Shown: positions 37,966-49,009, numbered from the stretch's first letter. The stretch: 64,000 bases of DNA from Fulvimonas sp. R45 (GCF_030504985.1 NZ_JASERU010000015.1:1-64000); one strand, 5' to 3'. Notes: generated by a model not told the origin, from the sequence alone. Translations and numbers: made by a program.

Positions 37966-38346
37966 ATGGTCCGACGTGCGGCGACCGGCGAGAGGCCGGC
38001 GGTCCCTGATTCATACGGCAACGGCGCGCACGGCGAGCGCCTGCGCATTGCGATACAGCAACGCGGGATGCGCAAGCTCAGCGTGGTCGCGTGTTCGGTC
38101 GGCGTCACCGAAAGCGCGGTGTCGCGGTGGCGCAGCGGCGGCGCCATGACGCTCGGCAACGTCGCCAACGTCTGCCTGGCGCTGGACATTTCCGCGGACT
38201 GGCTCGTTCTCGGCCGCGGCCACATGGACATGCACCTGGCCGGCGCGGCGCGCGGGTTCCCCCACATCGCCCGCAGCGTCGCCAAGCTGTCGCCGCACGC
38301 GCGGCGGCAGCTCCACCACTTCCTGGCCGCACTCGTGGACCCCTGA
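37966..38346 (+). CDS. XRE-like helix-turn-helix regulator
   Basis: 126 residues from the ATG at 37966, preceded by GGGGGAAGG; a GTG at 37945 is possible but poorer. The HTH_XRE-type region is GERLRIAIQQRGMRKLSVVACSVGVTESAVSRWRSGGAMTLGNVANVCLALDISADWLVLGRG, residues about 27-90. The C-terminal 30 residues hold a helix with HARRQLHHFLAAL. Likely a repressor or activator of nearby accessory genes. It is followed, after 35 bases, by the operator and promoter of the inositol operon; a role there is possible but unproven. Confidence 0.7.
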   Translation: MVRRAATGERPAVPDSYGNGAHGERLRIAIQQRGMRKLSVVACSVGVTESAVSRWRSGGAMTLGNVANVCLALDISADWLVLGRGHMDMHLAGAARGFPHIARSVAKLSPHARRQLHHFLAALVDP

Positions 38347-38381
38347 CCGCGCCAGCGATGGAAGTTTGTTTCTAAAAATTG

Positions 38382-38426
38382 AATTTGTGCAATGCAAATT
38401 GCAATTTGCACGAACGTTCCTATCCT
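38382..38426 (+). promoter_or_regulatory. Promoter with palindromic operator, copy 1 (importer/iol operon)
   Basis: Bases 38382-38404 are identical, 23 of 23, to 49010-49032. The core is GTGCAATGCAAATTGCAA. At this copy an 18-base perfect palindrome TGCAAATTGCAATTTGCA spans 38393-38410, and GTGCAA (38387) is mirrored by TTGCAC (38406). A possible -35 TTGCAA (38399-38404) overlaps the shared site and a -10 TATCCT lies at 38421-38426 (spacer 16). A bound regulator would block the -35, so repression is likely. The RpiR-type protein at 60600 is the best candidate binder. Confidence 0.7.
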
Positions 38427-38507
38427 CGTCCAGTCCGCGTAACGTTCCGGCGGCACGCTTTCGTTCCTGAACTGCCGGCCCGCCGGCGTCGACGCTCTGG
38501 AGGTGGC

Positions 38508-39536
38508 ATGCGGACTCGATGGTTACCGGCGCTGGTCCTGGCGCTTGCCGCCACGGCGGCGGTGGCGGCCGACGGTCCGCCCGCCGGCGGTCATTACGTG
38601 CTGGTCAGCCACGCCGCCGACTCGGACGTGTGGTGGAACACCGTCAGGAACGCGATCCAGCAGGCCGGCGAGGACTACGGCGTGCAGGTGGACTACCGCA
38701 ACCCGCCCGACGGCGACCTGGCCGACATGGCGCGGCTGCTCGAGGTGGCGGCCGCGCGCAACTACGACGGCGTGGCCTTCGACATCGCCGACGTCGACGT
38801 GCTGTCCAGACCGGCCGCGCGGATCGCCGCCAAGGGCATCCCCATCGTCACGATCAACTCCGGCACGCCGCAGGAGAGCGCCAGGCTGGGCGCGATCATG
38901 CACATCGGCCAGCCGGAGTACGCGGCGGGCAAGGCCGCCGGCGAGCGCGCCAGGGCCGCCGGTGTCCGGTCGTTCGTCTGCGTCAACCACTACGCCACCA
39001 ACGCCGCCTCGTTCCAGCGCTGCCGGGGCTTCGCCGATGCGCTCGGGGTGGACGCGCGCAGTTCGATGATCGATTCCGGCGTGGACCCGGTGGTGGTGCG
39101 CAGCAAGACCAGCGCCTACCTGCGCAAGCACCCCGGCACCCAGGCCGTGCTGGCGCTCGGCCCGACCTCGGCCGAGCCCGCGCTGCAGGCGCTGCGGCGG
39201 ATGAACCTGGCGGGCAAGGTCTACTTCTGCACCTTCGACCTGTCGCCCGCGATCATCGCCGGCATCAGGAGCGGCGAGGTCGCCTTCGCGATCGACCAGC
39301 AGCCCTACCTGCAGGGCTACATGGCGATCGCCGCGCTGGCCATCGCACACGAGCGGCACACGCACGACCCGGCCGCGATCGTGGCCGCGCTGAAGGCCAA
39401 CCCGAAATTCCAGGCGCGCCTGAAGGCCTATGGATTGAACCCCATCTACGACAGCCACGGCGTCAGCACCGGCCCGTCCTTCGTCACCCGGGACAACGTG
39501 GACGTGGTCGCCCGCTACGCCGGGCAATTCCGTTGA
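38508..39536 (+). CDS. Periplasmic sugar/inositol-binding protein of ABC importer
   Basis: 342 residues; the ATG follows GGAGGTGGC. Sec signal peptide MRTRWLPALVLALAATAAVAAD. The rest is a type I periplasmic-binding fold of the ribose/inositol group: GHYVLVSHAADSDVWWNTVRNAIQQAGEDYGV, PIVTINSGTPQESARLGAIMHIGQPEYAAGKAAGERA, FAIDQQPYLQGYMAIAALAIA. It captures a sugar or cyclitol in the periplasm and delivers it to the permease encoded next. The neighbouring iol genes point to myo-inositol (compare IbpA-IatP-IatA of Caulobacter). Substrate is inferred from context only. Confidence 0.85.
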   Translation: MRTRWLPALVLALAATAAVAADGPPAGGHYVLVSHAADSDVWWNTVRNAIQQAGEDYGVQVDYRNPPDGDLADMARLLEVAAARNYDGVAFDIADVDVLSRPAARIAAKGIPIVTINSGTPQESARLGAIMHIGQPEYAAGKAAGERARAAGVRSFVCVNHYATNAASFQRCRGFADALGVDARSSMIDSGVDPVVVRSKTSAYLRKHPGTQAVLALGPTSAEPALQALRRMNLAGKVYFCTFDLSPAIIAGIRSGEVAFAIDQQPYLQGYMAIAALAIAHERHTHDPAAIVAALKANPKFQARLKAYGLNPIYDSHGVSTGPSFVTRDNVDVVARYAGQFR

Positions 39537-39602
39537 GGCATCCCATGTCGCCCACCGCCCATGCCCCGAAAACCGCCCCGGCACGATGACCCCGGAGACT
39601 CG

Positions 39603-40763
39603 ATGAACGTGACGACTTCGCAAGCCGCCCTTTCGAGCAAGCCGGACGCGCACGGCGCCGCAGTGGACGAACGCGTCCGCCGCATCCCGCGCTGGCGCGG
39701 ACTGTTCAACCGCCCCGAGTTCGGCGCCATCGCCGGCACCGTGCTGGTGTTCGTGCTGTTCGGCGTGTTCGCCGGCGACTCGGGCATGTTCAACCTCGAC
39801 GGGGTGATGAGCTGGACCCAGGTCGCCGCCTACCTCGGCATCCTCGCCGTGGGCGCGTGCGTGCTGATGATCGCCGGCGAGTTCGACCTCTCGATCGGCT
39901 CGATGGTCGGCTTCGCCGGCATGATGATGGCGGTGCCGGCGTCCTTCCTCGGCTGGCCGGTGTGGGCGTCGGCGCTGTTCGCGTTCGCCGGCTGCATGGC
40001 GCTGGGATGGCTGAACGGCTACCTGGTGGTGCGCACGAAGCTTCCCAGCTTCATCGTGACGCTGGCCTTCATGTTCATCCTGCGCGGCGGCACCCTGGTG
40101 CTGTCCACGCACTTCGCCAACAGCACCATCGTCGGCGGCATGGGCGATCGGCTGGCCGCCGACCCGGTGGTCGGCACGCTGTTCCAGGGCACCACCTTCC
40201 ACGCCCTGTTCGCATGGCTCGCCCGTGCCGGCCTGGTCGACACGCTGCCGGACGGCGCGCCGGTGGTGGACGGCCTGCCCAAGGTGCTGCTGTGGTGGCT
40301 GGCGGTGGCGGTGGGCGCGGGCTTCATGCTGTCGCGCACGCGCTTCGGCAACTGGGTGTTCATCGTCGGCGGCGACAACGGCGCGGCGAAGAACGCGGGC
40401 ATCCCGGTGCACCGGGTGAAGATCAGCCTGTTCGTGTTCACCGCGTTCTGCGCCTGCCTGTTCGGCGTGCTGCAGGTGGCCGACGTTGGCTCCGCGGCGG
40501 CCGACCGCGGCCTGCAGAAGGAGTTCGAGGCGATCATCGCGGCGGTGATCGGCGGCGCCCTGCTCACCGGCGGCTACGGCTCGGTGCTGGGTGCCTGCTT
40601 CGGCGCGCTGATCTTCGGCGTGGTGCAGGTCGGCATCTCCTTCACCAGCATCGACTCGGACTGGTACCGGGTATTCCTCGGCGCGATGCTGCTGCTGGCG
40701 GTGCTGTTCAACCACTACATACGCTCGCAGGCCGGCCGCTCGCGCGCCGGTGCGGGCCAGTGA
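39603..40763 (+). CDS. ABC importer permease (ribose/inositol type)
   Basis: 386 residues from the ATG at 39603 after GGAG. BPD_transp_2-type permease with about ten transmembrane helices: [51 protein letters not shown] (the GEFDLSIG motif marks the RbsC family), [21 protein letters not shown], and the EAA-like loop [18 protein letters not shown]. Two copies would form the inner-membrane channel. Adjacent to its binding protein and ATPase. Confidence 0.9.
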   Translation: MNVTTSQAALSSKPDAHGAAVDERVRRIPRWRGLFNRPEFGAIAGTVLVFVLFGVFAGDSGMFNLDGVMSWTQVAAYLGILAVGACVLMIAGEFDLSIGSMVGFAGMMMAVPASFLGWPVWASALFAFAGCMALGWLNGYLVVRTKLPSFIVTLAFMFILRGGTLVLSTHFANSTIVGGMGDRLAADPVVGTLFQGTTFHALFAWLARAGLVDTLPDGAPVVDGLPKVLLWWLAVAVGAGFMLSRTRFGNWVFIVGGDNGAAKNAGIPVHRVKISLFVFTAFCACLFGVLQVADVGSAAADRGLQKEFEAIIAAVIGGALLTGGYGSVLGACFGALIFGVVQVGISFTSIDSDWYRVFLGAMLLLAVLFNHYIRSQAGRSRAGAGQ

Positions 40764-40773
40764 GGATGCCGCC

Positions 40774-41577
40774 ATGACGACCGCCGACCAGCACGACTAC
40801 ATCCTCCAGCTCGAAGGCGTCAGCAAGTTCTTCGGCACGGTAATCTCGCTGCAGGACGTCACCCTGCGCCTGCGCCGCGGCGAGGTGCATTGCCTGCTCG
40901 GCGACAACGGCGCCGGCAAGTCCACCCTGATCAAGACGCTCGCCGGCGTACACCGCCCCGACCGCGGCCGCTACCTGGTCGATGGCGAAGAAGTGGACTT
41001 CAAGTCGCCACGCGAGGCGCTGGACCGCGGCATCGCCACCGTCTACCAGGACCTGGCGCTGGTGCCGCTGATGGGCGTGGCGCGCAACTTCTTCGCCGGG
41101 CGCGAGCCGGTGCGGAAGCTGTTCGGCGTGATCCCGGTGATGGACATGAAGCACGCGGCCGAGGTCTCGGTCGCGAAGCTCGCCGAGATGGGCATCCACG
41201 TGCGCTCGCCGCAGCAGCCGGTCGGCACCCTGTCCGGCGGCGAACGGCAGTGCCTGGCGATCGCGCGCGCGATCCACTTCGGCGCCCGCGTGCTGATCCT
41301 GGACGAGCCCACCGCGGCGCTCGGGGTCAAGCAGAGCTGCAACGTGCTCAAGTTGATCCACGCGGCGCGCGAACGCGGCATCTCGGTGGTCTTCATCACC
41401 CACAACGTGCACCACGCCTACCCGGTCGGCGACAGCTTCACCGTGCTCAACCGCGGCCGCTCGCTGGGCAGCTTCGCCAAGGGCGACATCGGCGAGGCGG
41501 AAGTGCTCGAGATGATGTCCGGCAACGCCGAGATCCGCGGCCTGCTCGACGAACTGGAAGGCCGCGCCACCGCCTGA
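40774..41577 (+). CDS. ABC importer ATPase, single-domain
   Basis: 267 residues from the ATG at 40774 (GAGGA upstream). One ATPase domain: Walker [10 protein letters not shown] (residues about 44-52), Q-loop YQDLALV, signature LSGGERQ, Walker [12 protein letters not shown], and the switch His in [11 protein letters not shown]. RbsA-type sugar ATPases usually have two fused ATPase domains; this one has one, like FrcA and XylG-short, so it should act as a homodimer. Last of the three importer genes, 41 bases before iolC. Confidence 0.9.
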   Translation: MTTADQHDYILQLEGVSKFFGTVISLQDVTLRLRRGEVHCLLGDNGAGKSTLIKTLAGVHRPDRGRYLVDGEEVDFKSPREALDRGIATVYQDLALVPLMGVARNFFAGREPVRKLFGVIPVMDMKHAAEVSVAKLAEMGIHVRSPQQPVGTLSGGERQCLAIARAIHFGARVLILDEPTAALGVKQSCNVLKLIHAARERGISVVFITHNVHHAYPVGDSFTVLNRGRSLGSFAKGDIGEAEVLEMMSGNAEIRGLLDELEGRATA

Positions 41578-41617
41578 GTCCCCTTCGACCGTCCCCACTC
41601 CCCCACACTGGCCAGCG

Positions 41618-43561
41618 ATGAACGAACGCACCTACGACCTGATCTGCCTGGGCCGCCTCGCGGTGGATCTCTACGCCCAGCAGCCCGGGGCCCGGCTGGA
41701 GGACGCCAGCAGCTTCGCCAAGTACCTGGGCGGCTCGTCCGCGAACGTCGCCTTCGGCACCGCGCGGCTCGGCCTGCGCACGGCGATGCTGAGCCGGGTC
41801 GGCGACGACCACATGGGGCGCTTCCTGTGCGAGACGCTGCAGCGCGAAGGCTGCGACACCGGCCAGGTGCGCATCGACCGCGAACGGCTGACCGCGCTGG
41901 TGCTGCTCGGCATCGAGGACCGCGACACCTTCCCGCTGATCTTCTACCGCGAGAACTGCGCCGACATGGCGCTGTGCGAGGACGATATCGACGAGGCCTT
42001 CGTCGCCTCCGCCCGCGCGCTGGCGATCACCGGCACCCATTTCTCCACGCCCCGCGTGCACGCGGCCAGCGTGAAGGCGCTGGACATCGCGCGCCGCCAC
42101 GGCGTGCGCACCGTGCTGGACATCGACTACCGCCCGGTGCTGTGGGGCCTCACCGGCCGCGCCGACGGCCAGACCCGCTTCATCGCCGACGCCGGCGTCA
42201 CCGCGCACCTGCAGGCGATCCTGCCGCGCTTCGACCTGGTCGTCGGTACCGAGGAGGAGTTCCAGATCGCCGGCGGCGCCACCGACCTGGTCGCCGCCCT
42301 GCGCGCGGTCCGCGCGGTCACCGCGGCCACCCTGGTGGTGAAGCGCGGCGCATCCGGCTGCAGCGTGCTCGAGGGCGACGTCCCGGCCGACCTCGACCAG
42401 GCACCGGGCTACGCCGGTACCCGCGTGGAAGTGCTCAACGTGCTCGGCGCCGGCGACGCCTTCCTGTCCGGCTTCCTGTACGGCTGGCTGCGCGGGGCAG
42501 GCATCGAGCGCAGTTGCGCCTACGCCAACGCCTGCGGCGCGCTGGTGGTGTCGCGGCACGGCTGCGCGCCGGCGATGCCCAGCCGCGCGGAGCTGGACTA
42601 CTTCCTTGCCCGCGGCGAACGCCTGCCACGCCCCGACGCCGACCGCGAACTGGCCCACCTGCACCGCGCCAGCGTGCCGCGCCGGGCCTGGAACGACCTG
42701 CACGTGTTCGCCTTCGACCATCGCAGCCAGTTCCACGAGCTGGCGCGCGAGTGCGGCGCGGACGAATCGCGCCTGCCGCGGCTCAAGCAACTGCTGGTCG
42801 AGGCGGTGGCCCGCACCGAGCAGGCACTCGGCCTGCACGGGCGCGTGGGCGTGCTGATCGACCAGCGCTACGGCCAGGACGCCCTGCACGCGGCCACCGG
42901 TCGCGGCTGGTGGATCGGCCGCCCGGTGGAGATGCCCGGCTCCAACCCGCTGGAGTTCGAGTTCGGCCGCTCGGTCGGCAGCCAGCTGCAGCACTGGCCC
43001 GCCGAACACGTCGTCAAATGCCTGGTGCCGTTCGATCCCGACGGCGAGCCGGAAGCGCGGCTGGAGCAGGAAACCCAGTTGTGCACGCTGTACGACGCCG
43101 TGCTGCACAGCGGCCATGAGCTGCTGCTGGAAGTGATCCCGCCGCCGAACCCGGACGCCACCGGCACGCCCGGCGAGCGCGTGCTGCGCGCGATGAAGCG
43201 CATCTACAACTTGGGGCTCCGCCCCGAGTGGTGGAAGCTGGCGCCGCTGCCGGCACCGGACTGGGCCGCGATCGACGCACTGATCGCCGCGCGCGATCCG
43301 TACTGCCGCGGCGTCGTGCTGCTCGGCCTCAACGCGCCGTTCGCCGAGCTGGCCGAGGGCTTCCAGGCCGCCGCGCGCAGCGCCAGCTGCCGCGGCTTCG
43401 CGGTCGGCCGCAGCCTGTTCCTGGGGCCGGCGCGGGCGTGGCTGCAGGGCGGGATCGACGACGCGGCGCTGGTGACGGACGCCGCCCGCCAGTTCGCCGA
43501 ACTCGCGGACCTGTGGCGGCAGGCGCGCGGGTCGCGCATGCACGACGGGGTCGCGGCATGA
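41618..43561 (+). CDS. iolC: Bifunctional 5-dehydro-2-deoxygluconokinase / DUF2090 aldolase
   Basis: 647 residues, two fused domains. N-terminal PfkB kinase (about 1-320): LGGSSANVAFGTARLGLRTAMLSRVGDD and the ATP/substrate motif VLGAGDAFLSGF with catalytic Asp near 280. C-terminal DUF2090 (about 335-645): VFAFDHRSQFHELA, EGFQAAARSASCRGFAVGRSLF. The kinase phosphorylates 2-deoxy-5-keto-gluconate. In fused proteins the DUF2090 part is regarded as the following aldolase (IolJ function), splitting the product into dihydroxyacetone phosphate and malonate semialdehyde, which would explain why no separate iolJ is present. No clear ribosome-binding site precedes the ATG. Confidence 0.93.
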   Translation: MNERTYDLICLGRLAVDLYAQQPGARLEDASSFAKYLGGSSANVAFGTARLGLRTAMLSRVGDDHMGRFLCETLQREGCDTGQVRIDRERLTALVLLGIEDRDTFPLIFYRENCADMALCEDDIDEAFVASARALAITGTHFSTPRVHAASVKALDIARRHGVRTVLDIDYRPVLWGLTGRADGQTRFIADAGVTAHLQAILPRFDLVVGTEEEFQIAGGATDLVAALRAVRAVTAATLVVKRGASGCSVLEGDVPADLDQAPGYAGTRVEVLNVLGAGDAFLSGFLYGWLRGAGIERSCAYANACGALVVSRHGCAPAMPSRAELDYFLARGERLPRPDADRELAHLHRASVPRRAWNDLHVFAFDHRSQFHELARECGADESRLPRLKQLLVEAVARTEQALGLHGRVGVLIDQRYGQDALHAATGRGWWIGRPVEMPGSNPLEFEFGRSVGSQLQHWPAEHVVKCLVPFDPDGEPEARLEQETQLCTLYDAVLHSGHELLLEVIPPPNPDATGTPGERVLRAMKRIYNLGLRPEWWKLAPLPAPDWAAIDALIAARDPYCRGVVLLGLNAPFAELAEGFQAAARSASCRGFAVGRSLFLGPARAWLQGGIDDAALVTDAARQFAELADLWRQARGSRMHDGVAA

Positions 43562-45465
43562 GCGCCACCGTGCGATTGACGATGGCGCAGGCGCTGGTGC
43601 GTTACCTCGCCGCGCAGCGGGTGCGCGACGAGGACAGCGGTGCGCTGCTGCCGCTGTTCGCGGGCGTGTTCGCGATCTTCGGCCACGGCAACGTGGCCGG
43701 CCTCGGCGAGGCGCTGTACCACGCGCGCGAACGGTTGCCGACGTGGCGCGCGCACAACGAGCAGGCGATGGCCCACGCCGCGATCGCCTACGCCAAGGCG
43801 CGGATGCGGCGACAGATGATGGCGGTGACCACGTCGATCGGCCCCGGTGCCACCAACCTGCTCACCGCCGCCGCGCTGGCCCATGTCAACCGCCTGCCGG
43901 TCTTGCTGCTGCCGGGCGACGTGTTCGCCTCGCGCGCGCCCGACCCGGTGCTGCAGCAACTGGAGGAGCCCGGCGACGGCACGGTGAGCGTCAACGACTG
44001 CTTCCGCCCGGTGTCGCGCTACTTCGACCGCATCGTGCGGCCGGAGCAACTGCTCAGCGCCCTGCCGCGCGCGCTGCACGTGCTGACCGATCCCGCGCTG
44101 TGCGGCCCGGCCACCCTCGCGCTGCCGCAGGACGTGCAGGCCGAGGCCTGGGACTGGCCGGAAAGCTTCTTCGCCGAGCGCGTGCATGCGTTCCGCTGCA
44201 TGCCGCCGGCCGACGACGCCATCGCCGAGGCCGCGCAGGCCTTGCGCGAAGCACAGCGGCCGGTGCTGATCGCCGGCGGCGGCGCGCTCTATGCCGGCGC
44301 CGGCGAGGCGTTGCGCCGCTTCGCCGAGACGCACGGCGTGCCGGTGGCCGAGACCCAGGCCGGCAAGGGCGCGCTGGCGTGGCACCACCCGCTGCTGCTG
44401 GGGCCGGCCGGCGTCAGCGGCGGCACCGCCGCCAACGGGCTGCTGGCCGAGGCCGACCTGGTGCTGGCGGTCGGCACCCGCCTGCAGGACTTCACCACCG
44501 GCTCCAACGCGCTGTACCGCGCGGCGCGCATCGTCACCCTCAACGTCGACGGTTTCGATGCGCTGAAGGGCGGCGGCGTGCAAGTCGTCGCCGATGCGCG
44601 GCTGGGGCTCGACGCGCTGTCCGCCGCGCTCGGCCCGTGGCGCACCGACGACGCCTGGCGCACGCGCGCCGAACGCGCCGCGGCGGACTGGCGCGCCATC
44701 GTGGACCGCGTCACCGGCCGGCGCGAATTGCCGGCGGGCACGCTGCCCTACGAAGGCGAAGTCATCGGCGCGGTGCAGCGTTCGTGCGCCGACTCCGCGC
44801 GCCACGACATCGTAGTCGGCGCCGCCGGCACGCTGCCGGCCGAGCTGGAAAAGCTGTGGCGCACCGAGACGCCCGGCGGCTACCACATGGAATACGGCTA
44901 CTCCTGCATGGGCTACGAGATCGCCGGCGGCCTGGGCGTGAAGATGGCCCGGCCCGAGCGCGAGGTGGTCGTGATGGTCGGCGACGGCAGCTACCTGATG
45001 CTCAACGCCGAGATCGCCACCTCGGTGATGCTCGGCCGCAAGCTGGTCGTGATCGTGCTGGACAACCGCGGCTTCGGCTGCATCGACCGGCTGCAGCAGG
45101 CCTGCGGCGGCGCGCCGTTCAACAACATGCTGGGCGATTGCCTGCACGGCCCGGACGGCGTACCGGCCATCGACTTCGCGGCGCACGCGCGCGCGATGGG
45201 CGCCGAGGCGGAACACGTGCGCGACCTCGCCGGACTCGAACAGGCGCTACAGCGCGCCCGCGCCGCCACCCGCACCTACCTGATCGCCATCGACACCGAC
45301 CACCGCCGCACCACCGCCGAGGGCGGCTGCTGGTGGGAGGTGGCCGTGCCCGAGGTGTCCGGGCGCGAAAGCGTGCGTGCCGCGCGGCGCGAGTACGAGG
45401 CGGCCGTGCAGAAACGGTCCGGTTCCAACCCCGGGAAGAATCAGGATGGGAAGACCCATGACTGA
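43558..45465 (+). CDS. iolD: 3D-(3,5/4)-trihydroxycyclohexane-1,2-dione hydrolase
   Basis: 635 residues, a thiamine diphosphate enzyme that opens the inositol-derived ring. The start overlaps the iolC stop (ATGA). N-terminal ThDP Pyr domain with the conserved Glu in WRAHNEQAMAHAA (near residue 67), central dehydrogenase-like domain (VLIAGGGALYAGA), and C-terminal PP domain with VVMVGDGSYLMLNAEIATSVMLGRKLVVIVLDN, the Mg/ThDP-binding GDG-N motif. All features match IolD in length and order. Overlaps iolE by 8 bases. Confidence 0.95.
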   Translation: MSATVRLTMAQALVRYLAAQRVRDEDSGALLPLFAGVFAIFGHGNVAGLGEALYHARERLPTWRAHNEQAMAHAAIAYAKARMRRQMMAVTTSIGPGATNLLTAAALAHVNRLPVLLLPGDVFASRAPDPVLQQLEEPGDGTVSVNDCFRPVSRYFDRIVRPEQLLSALPRALHVLTDPALCGPATLALPQDVQAEAWDWPESFFAERVHAFRCMPPADDAIAEAAQALREAQRPVLIAGGGALYAGAGEALRRFAETHGVPVAETQAGKGALAWHHPLLLGPAGVSGGTAANGLLAEADLVLAVGTRLQDFTTGSNALYRAARIVTLNVDGFDALKGGGVQVVADARLGLDALSAALGPWRTDDAWRTRAERAAADWRAIVDRVTGRRELPAGTLPYEGEVIGAVQRSCADSARHDIVVGAAGTLPAELEKLWRTETPGGYHMEYGYSCMGYEIAGGLGVKMARPEREVVVMVGDGSYLMLNAEIATSVMLGRKLVVIVLDNRGFGCIDRLQQACGGAPFNNMLGDCLHGPDGVPAIDFAAHARAMGAEAEHVRDLAGLEQALQRARAATRTYLIAIDTDHRRTTAEGGCWWEVAVPEVSGRESVRAARREYEAAVQKRSGSNPGKNQDGKTHD

Positions 45466-46387
45466 CCAGGCAGCCACCCGCCCCTTCGAGGTGAAGATCG
45501 GCATCAACCCGATCGGCTGGAGCAACGACGACCTGCCCGCGCTGGGCGGCGAGACGCCGTTGGCGACCGCGCTGGCCGAGGGCCGCGCGATCGGCTACCA
45601 GGGCTTCGAGCTGGGCAACAAGTTCCCGCGCGAGCCGGCGGCCCTGCGCGTGCTGATGGCCGCCTACGGGCTGGAGGTGGTGTCCGGCTGGTACTCGGGC
45701 CGGCTCGCGCAGCGTTCGGTGGAGGAAGAAATCGCGGCCGTGGCGCCGCACCTGCGCCTGCTCGCCGAAAACGGCTGCGCGGTGATGGTGTACGGCGAGG
45801 TGGCCGATGCGATCCAGGGCGAGCCGTCGGTGCCGCTGTACAAGCGGCCGCGCTTCCGCGACGACGACGCCTTCAAGCGCTACGGCGAACGGCTCACCGC
45901 GTTCGGCCGCCACCTGCTGCGGCACGGCGTGCGGCTGGCCTACCACCACCACATGGGCGCCTACGTGGAATCGCCCGGCGACATCGACCGCCTGATGGCA
46001 CGCACCGGCCAGGAGGTGGGCTTGCTGTTCGACAGCGGCCACGCGTACTTCGGCGGTGGCGATCCGCTGGCCATCCTCGACCGGCACATCGACCGCGTCT
46101 GCCACGTGCACTGCAAGGACGTGCGCCCGGCGATGGTCCGCCACGCGTTCAACCGCCAGTGGAGCTTCCTCGACGCGGTGTTGAACGGCGTGTTCACCGT
46201 GCCCGGCGACGGCGCCATCGACTTCGCCGCGATCGTCGAGCGTCTGCGCGCGCACGGCTACCGGGGCTGGCTGGTGGTCGAGGCCGAACAGGATCCCGCC
46301 GTCGCGCCCAGCTACGCCTATGCCGCCAAGGGCTACCGCACCCTGCGCGCGCTGGTCGACGGTTCACCGTATCGGGAGGTCGCATGA
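45458..46387 (+). CDS. iolE: Myo-inosose-2 dehydratase
   Basis: 309 residues. Removes water from 2-keto-myo-inositol, step two of inositol breakdown. TIM-barrel of the xylose isomerase-like group: KIGINPIGWSNDDLPALGG (the family start), GYQGFELGNKFPRE, RLAYHHHMGAYVESPGDIDRLM, VGLLFDSGHAYFGGGDPL and VHCKDVRPAMVR with the metal ligands (E, D, H). The start codon overlaps the iolD stop by 8 bases and the end overlaps the iolB start (ATGA), so the set is tightly coupled. Confidence 0.95.
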   Translation: MTDQAATRPFEVKIGINPIGWSNDDLPALGGETPLATALAEGRAIGYQGFELGNKFPREPAALRVLMAAYGLEVVSGWYSGRLAQRSVEEEIAAVAPHLRLLAENGCAVMVYGEVADAIQGEPSVPLYKRPRFRDDDAFKRYGERLTAFGRHLLRHGVRLAYHHHMGAYVESPGDIDRLMARTGQEVGLLFDSGHAYFGGGDPLAILDRHIDRVCHVHCKDVRPAMVRHAFNRQWSFLDAVLNGVFTVPGDGAIDFAAIVERLRAHGYRGWLVVEAEQDPAVAPSYAYAAKGYRTLRALVDGSPYREVA

Positions 46388-47178
46388 GCCTGCTGGTGAA
46401 GGGGCGGCCGCAGGGCCGCGAGATCGTCAAGGTCACCCCGGCGTCGGCGGGCTGGAAGCACGTGGGCTTCGAAGCCCTGCGCCTGGCGCCGGGCGAACGC
46501 CTGCAGCTGGTGCTGCCGGACGGCCGCGAAGGCTGCCTGGTCGTGCTCACCGGCAGCGCCGACGTACTGGCCGATGCGCAGCGCTTCGAGCACCTGGGTG
46601 GCCGCGCCAGCGTGTTCGACGAACGCGCGCCCGACGCCGTCTACGCCCCGCCCGGCACCCGCTTCGAGGTGACCGCGCACGACGCGGTGGAACTGGCGCT
46701 GGCCACCGCGCCGGCGAGCGGAAAGTTGCCGGTGCGCCTGCTGCCCGCCGCCGGCATGAAGCGCTCGGTGCGCGGCCAGGGCAGCAACACCCGCTACATC
46801 TGCGACATCCTGCCGGAGACCGAGCCCGCCGAGTCGCTGCTGGTGGTGGAGGTGGTCACGCCGGCGGCGCACTCCTCCAGCTACCCGCCGCACAAGCACG
46901 ACACCGACCGGCTGCCCGACGAGAGCGCGCTGGAGGAAACCTACTACCACCGCATCGACCCGCCGCAGGGCTTCGCCTTCCAGCGCGTCTACACCGACGC
47001 GCGCGACCTCGACGAGTCGATGGCGGCGGGCGACCACGACGTGGTGATGGTGCCGCGCGGCTACCACCCGGTGGTAATGCCGCACGGCTATCGCGGCTAC
47101 TACCTCAACGTGATGGCCGGGCCGCGGCGCGAGTGGCATTTCAGGAACGACCCGGCGCACGACTGGTTGATGACTTAA
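46384..47178 (+). CDS. iolB: 5-deoxy-glucuronate isomerase
   Basis: 264 residues of the KduI/IolB double-cupin fold. Converts 5-deoxy-glucuronate to 2-deoxy-5-keto-gluconate. Features: WKHVGFEALRLAPGERL, the Zn-binding PPHKHDTDRLPDESALEETYYHRI (His-x-His and Glu), and VPRGYHPVVMPHGYRGYYLNVMAGP. ATG overlaps the iolE stop. Last gene before a palindromic repeat that separates it from iolA. Confidence 0.95.
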   Translation: MSLLVKGRPQGREIVKVTPASAGWKHVGFEALRLAPGERLQLVLPDGREGCLVVLTGSADVLADAQRFEHLGGRASVFDERAPDAVYAPPGTRFEVTAHDAVELALATAPASGKLPVRLLPAAGMKRSVRGQGSNTRYICDILPETEPAESLLVVEVVTPAAHSSSYPPHKHDTDRLPDESALEETYYHRIDPPQGFAFQRVYTDARDLDESMAAGDHDVVMVPRGYHPVVMPHGYRGYYLNVMAGPRREWHFRNDPAHDWLMT

Positions 47179-47180
47179 CT

Positions 47181-47324
47181 CCTTCTCCCCTCTGGGGAGA
47201 AGGTGGCCCGAGGGTTGGATGAGGGGCGGGTGCTCGCGACGAGCATCGATCGACGCACGACTTCGATGGAAATTTCCCGCAAGAACCGCCCCTCACCCCG
47301 GCCCTCTCCCCGGAGGGGAGAGGG
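47181..47324. repeat. Paired inverted repeat inside the iol cluster
   Basis: CCTTCTCCCCTCTGGGGAGAAGG (47181-47203) followed by GAGGGGCGGGTGCTCGCG; after about 80 bases the mirrored half CCGCCCCTCACCCCGG and hairpin CCCTCTCCCCGGAGGGGAGAGGG (47302-47324). The GAGGGGCGGGTGCTCGCG stretch also occurs in the 18.8-kb element. In RNA it could weaken read-through from iolB to iolA. Confidence 0.75.
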
Positions 47325-47356
47325 AGCAAACCGCGCATCTTTGAGAGGTATTCGAC

Positions 47357-48883
<1,527 letters not shown>

Positions 48884-49009
48884 ACCCGCCGCGCGCGGGC
48901 CGCGCCGGACAGCAGCGACCGATAAACCCGGTCGACGGAAACCTTTAACCGTTTCCTCGGCCAGCGGTCATGCTCCGGTCATGAACAGAATTTAATTTCC
49001 ATGATTACT

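Noticed and set aside
37966-38346. XRE-like protein as the direct regulator of the iol operon
   Set aside because: It is adjacent to the operator, but nothing links it to the second identical site; the RpiR protein inside the locus is a better candidate. Kept only as a possibility.
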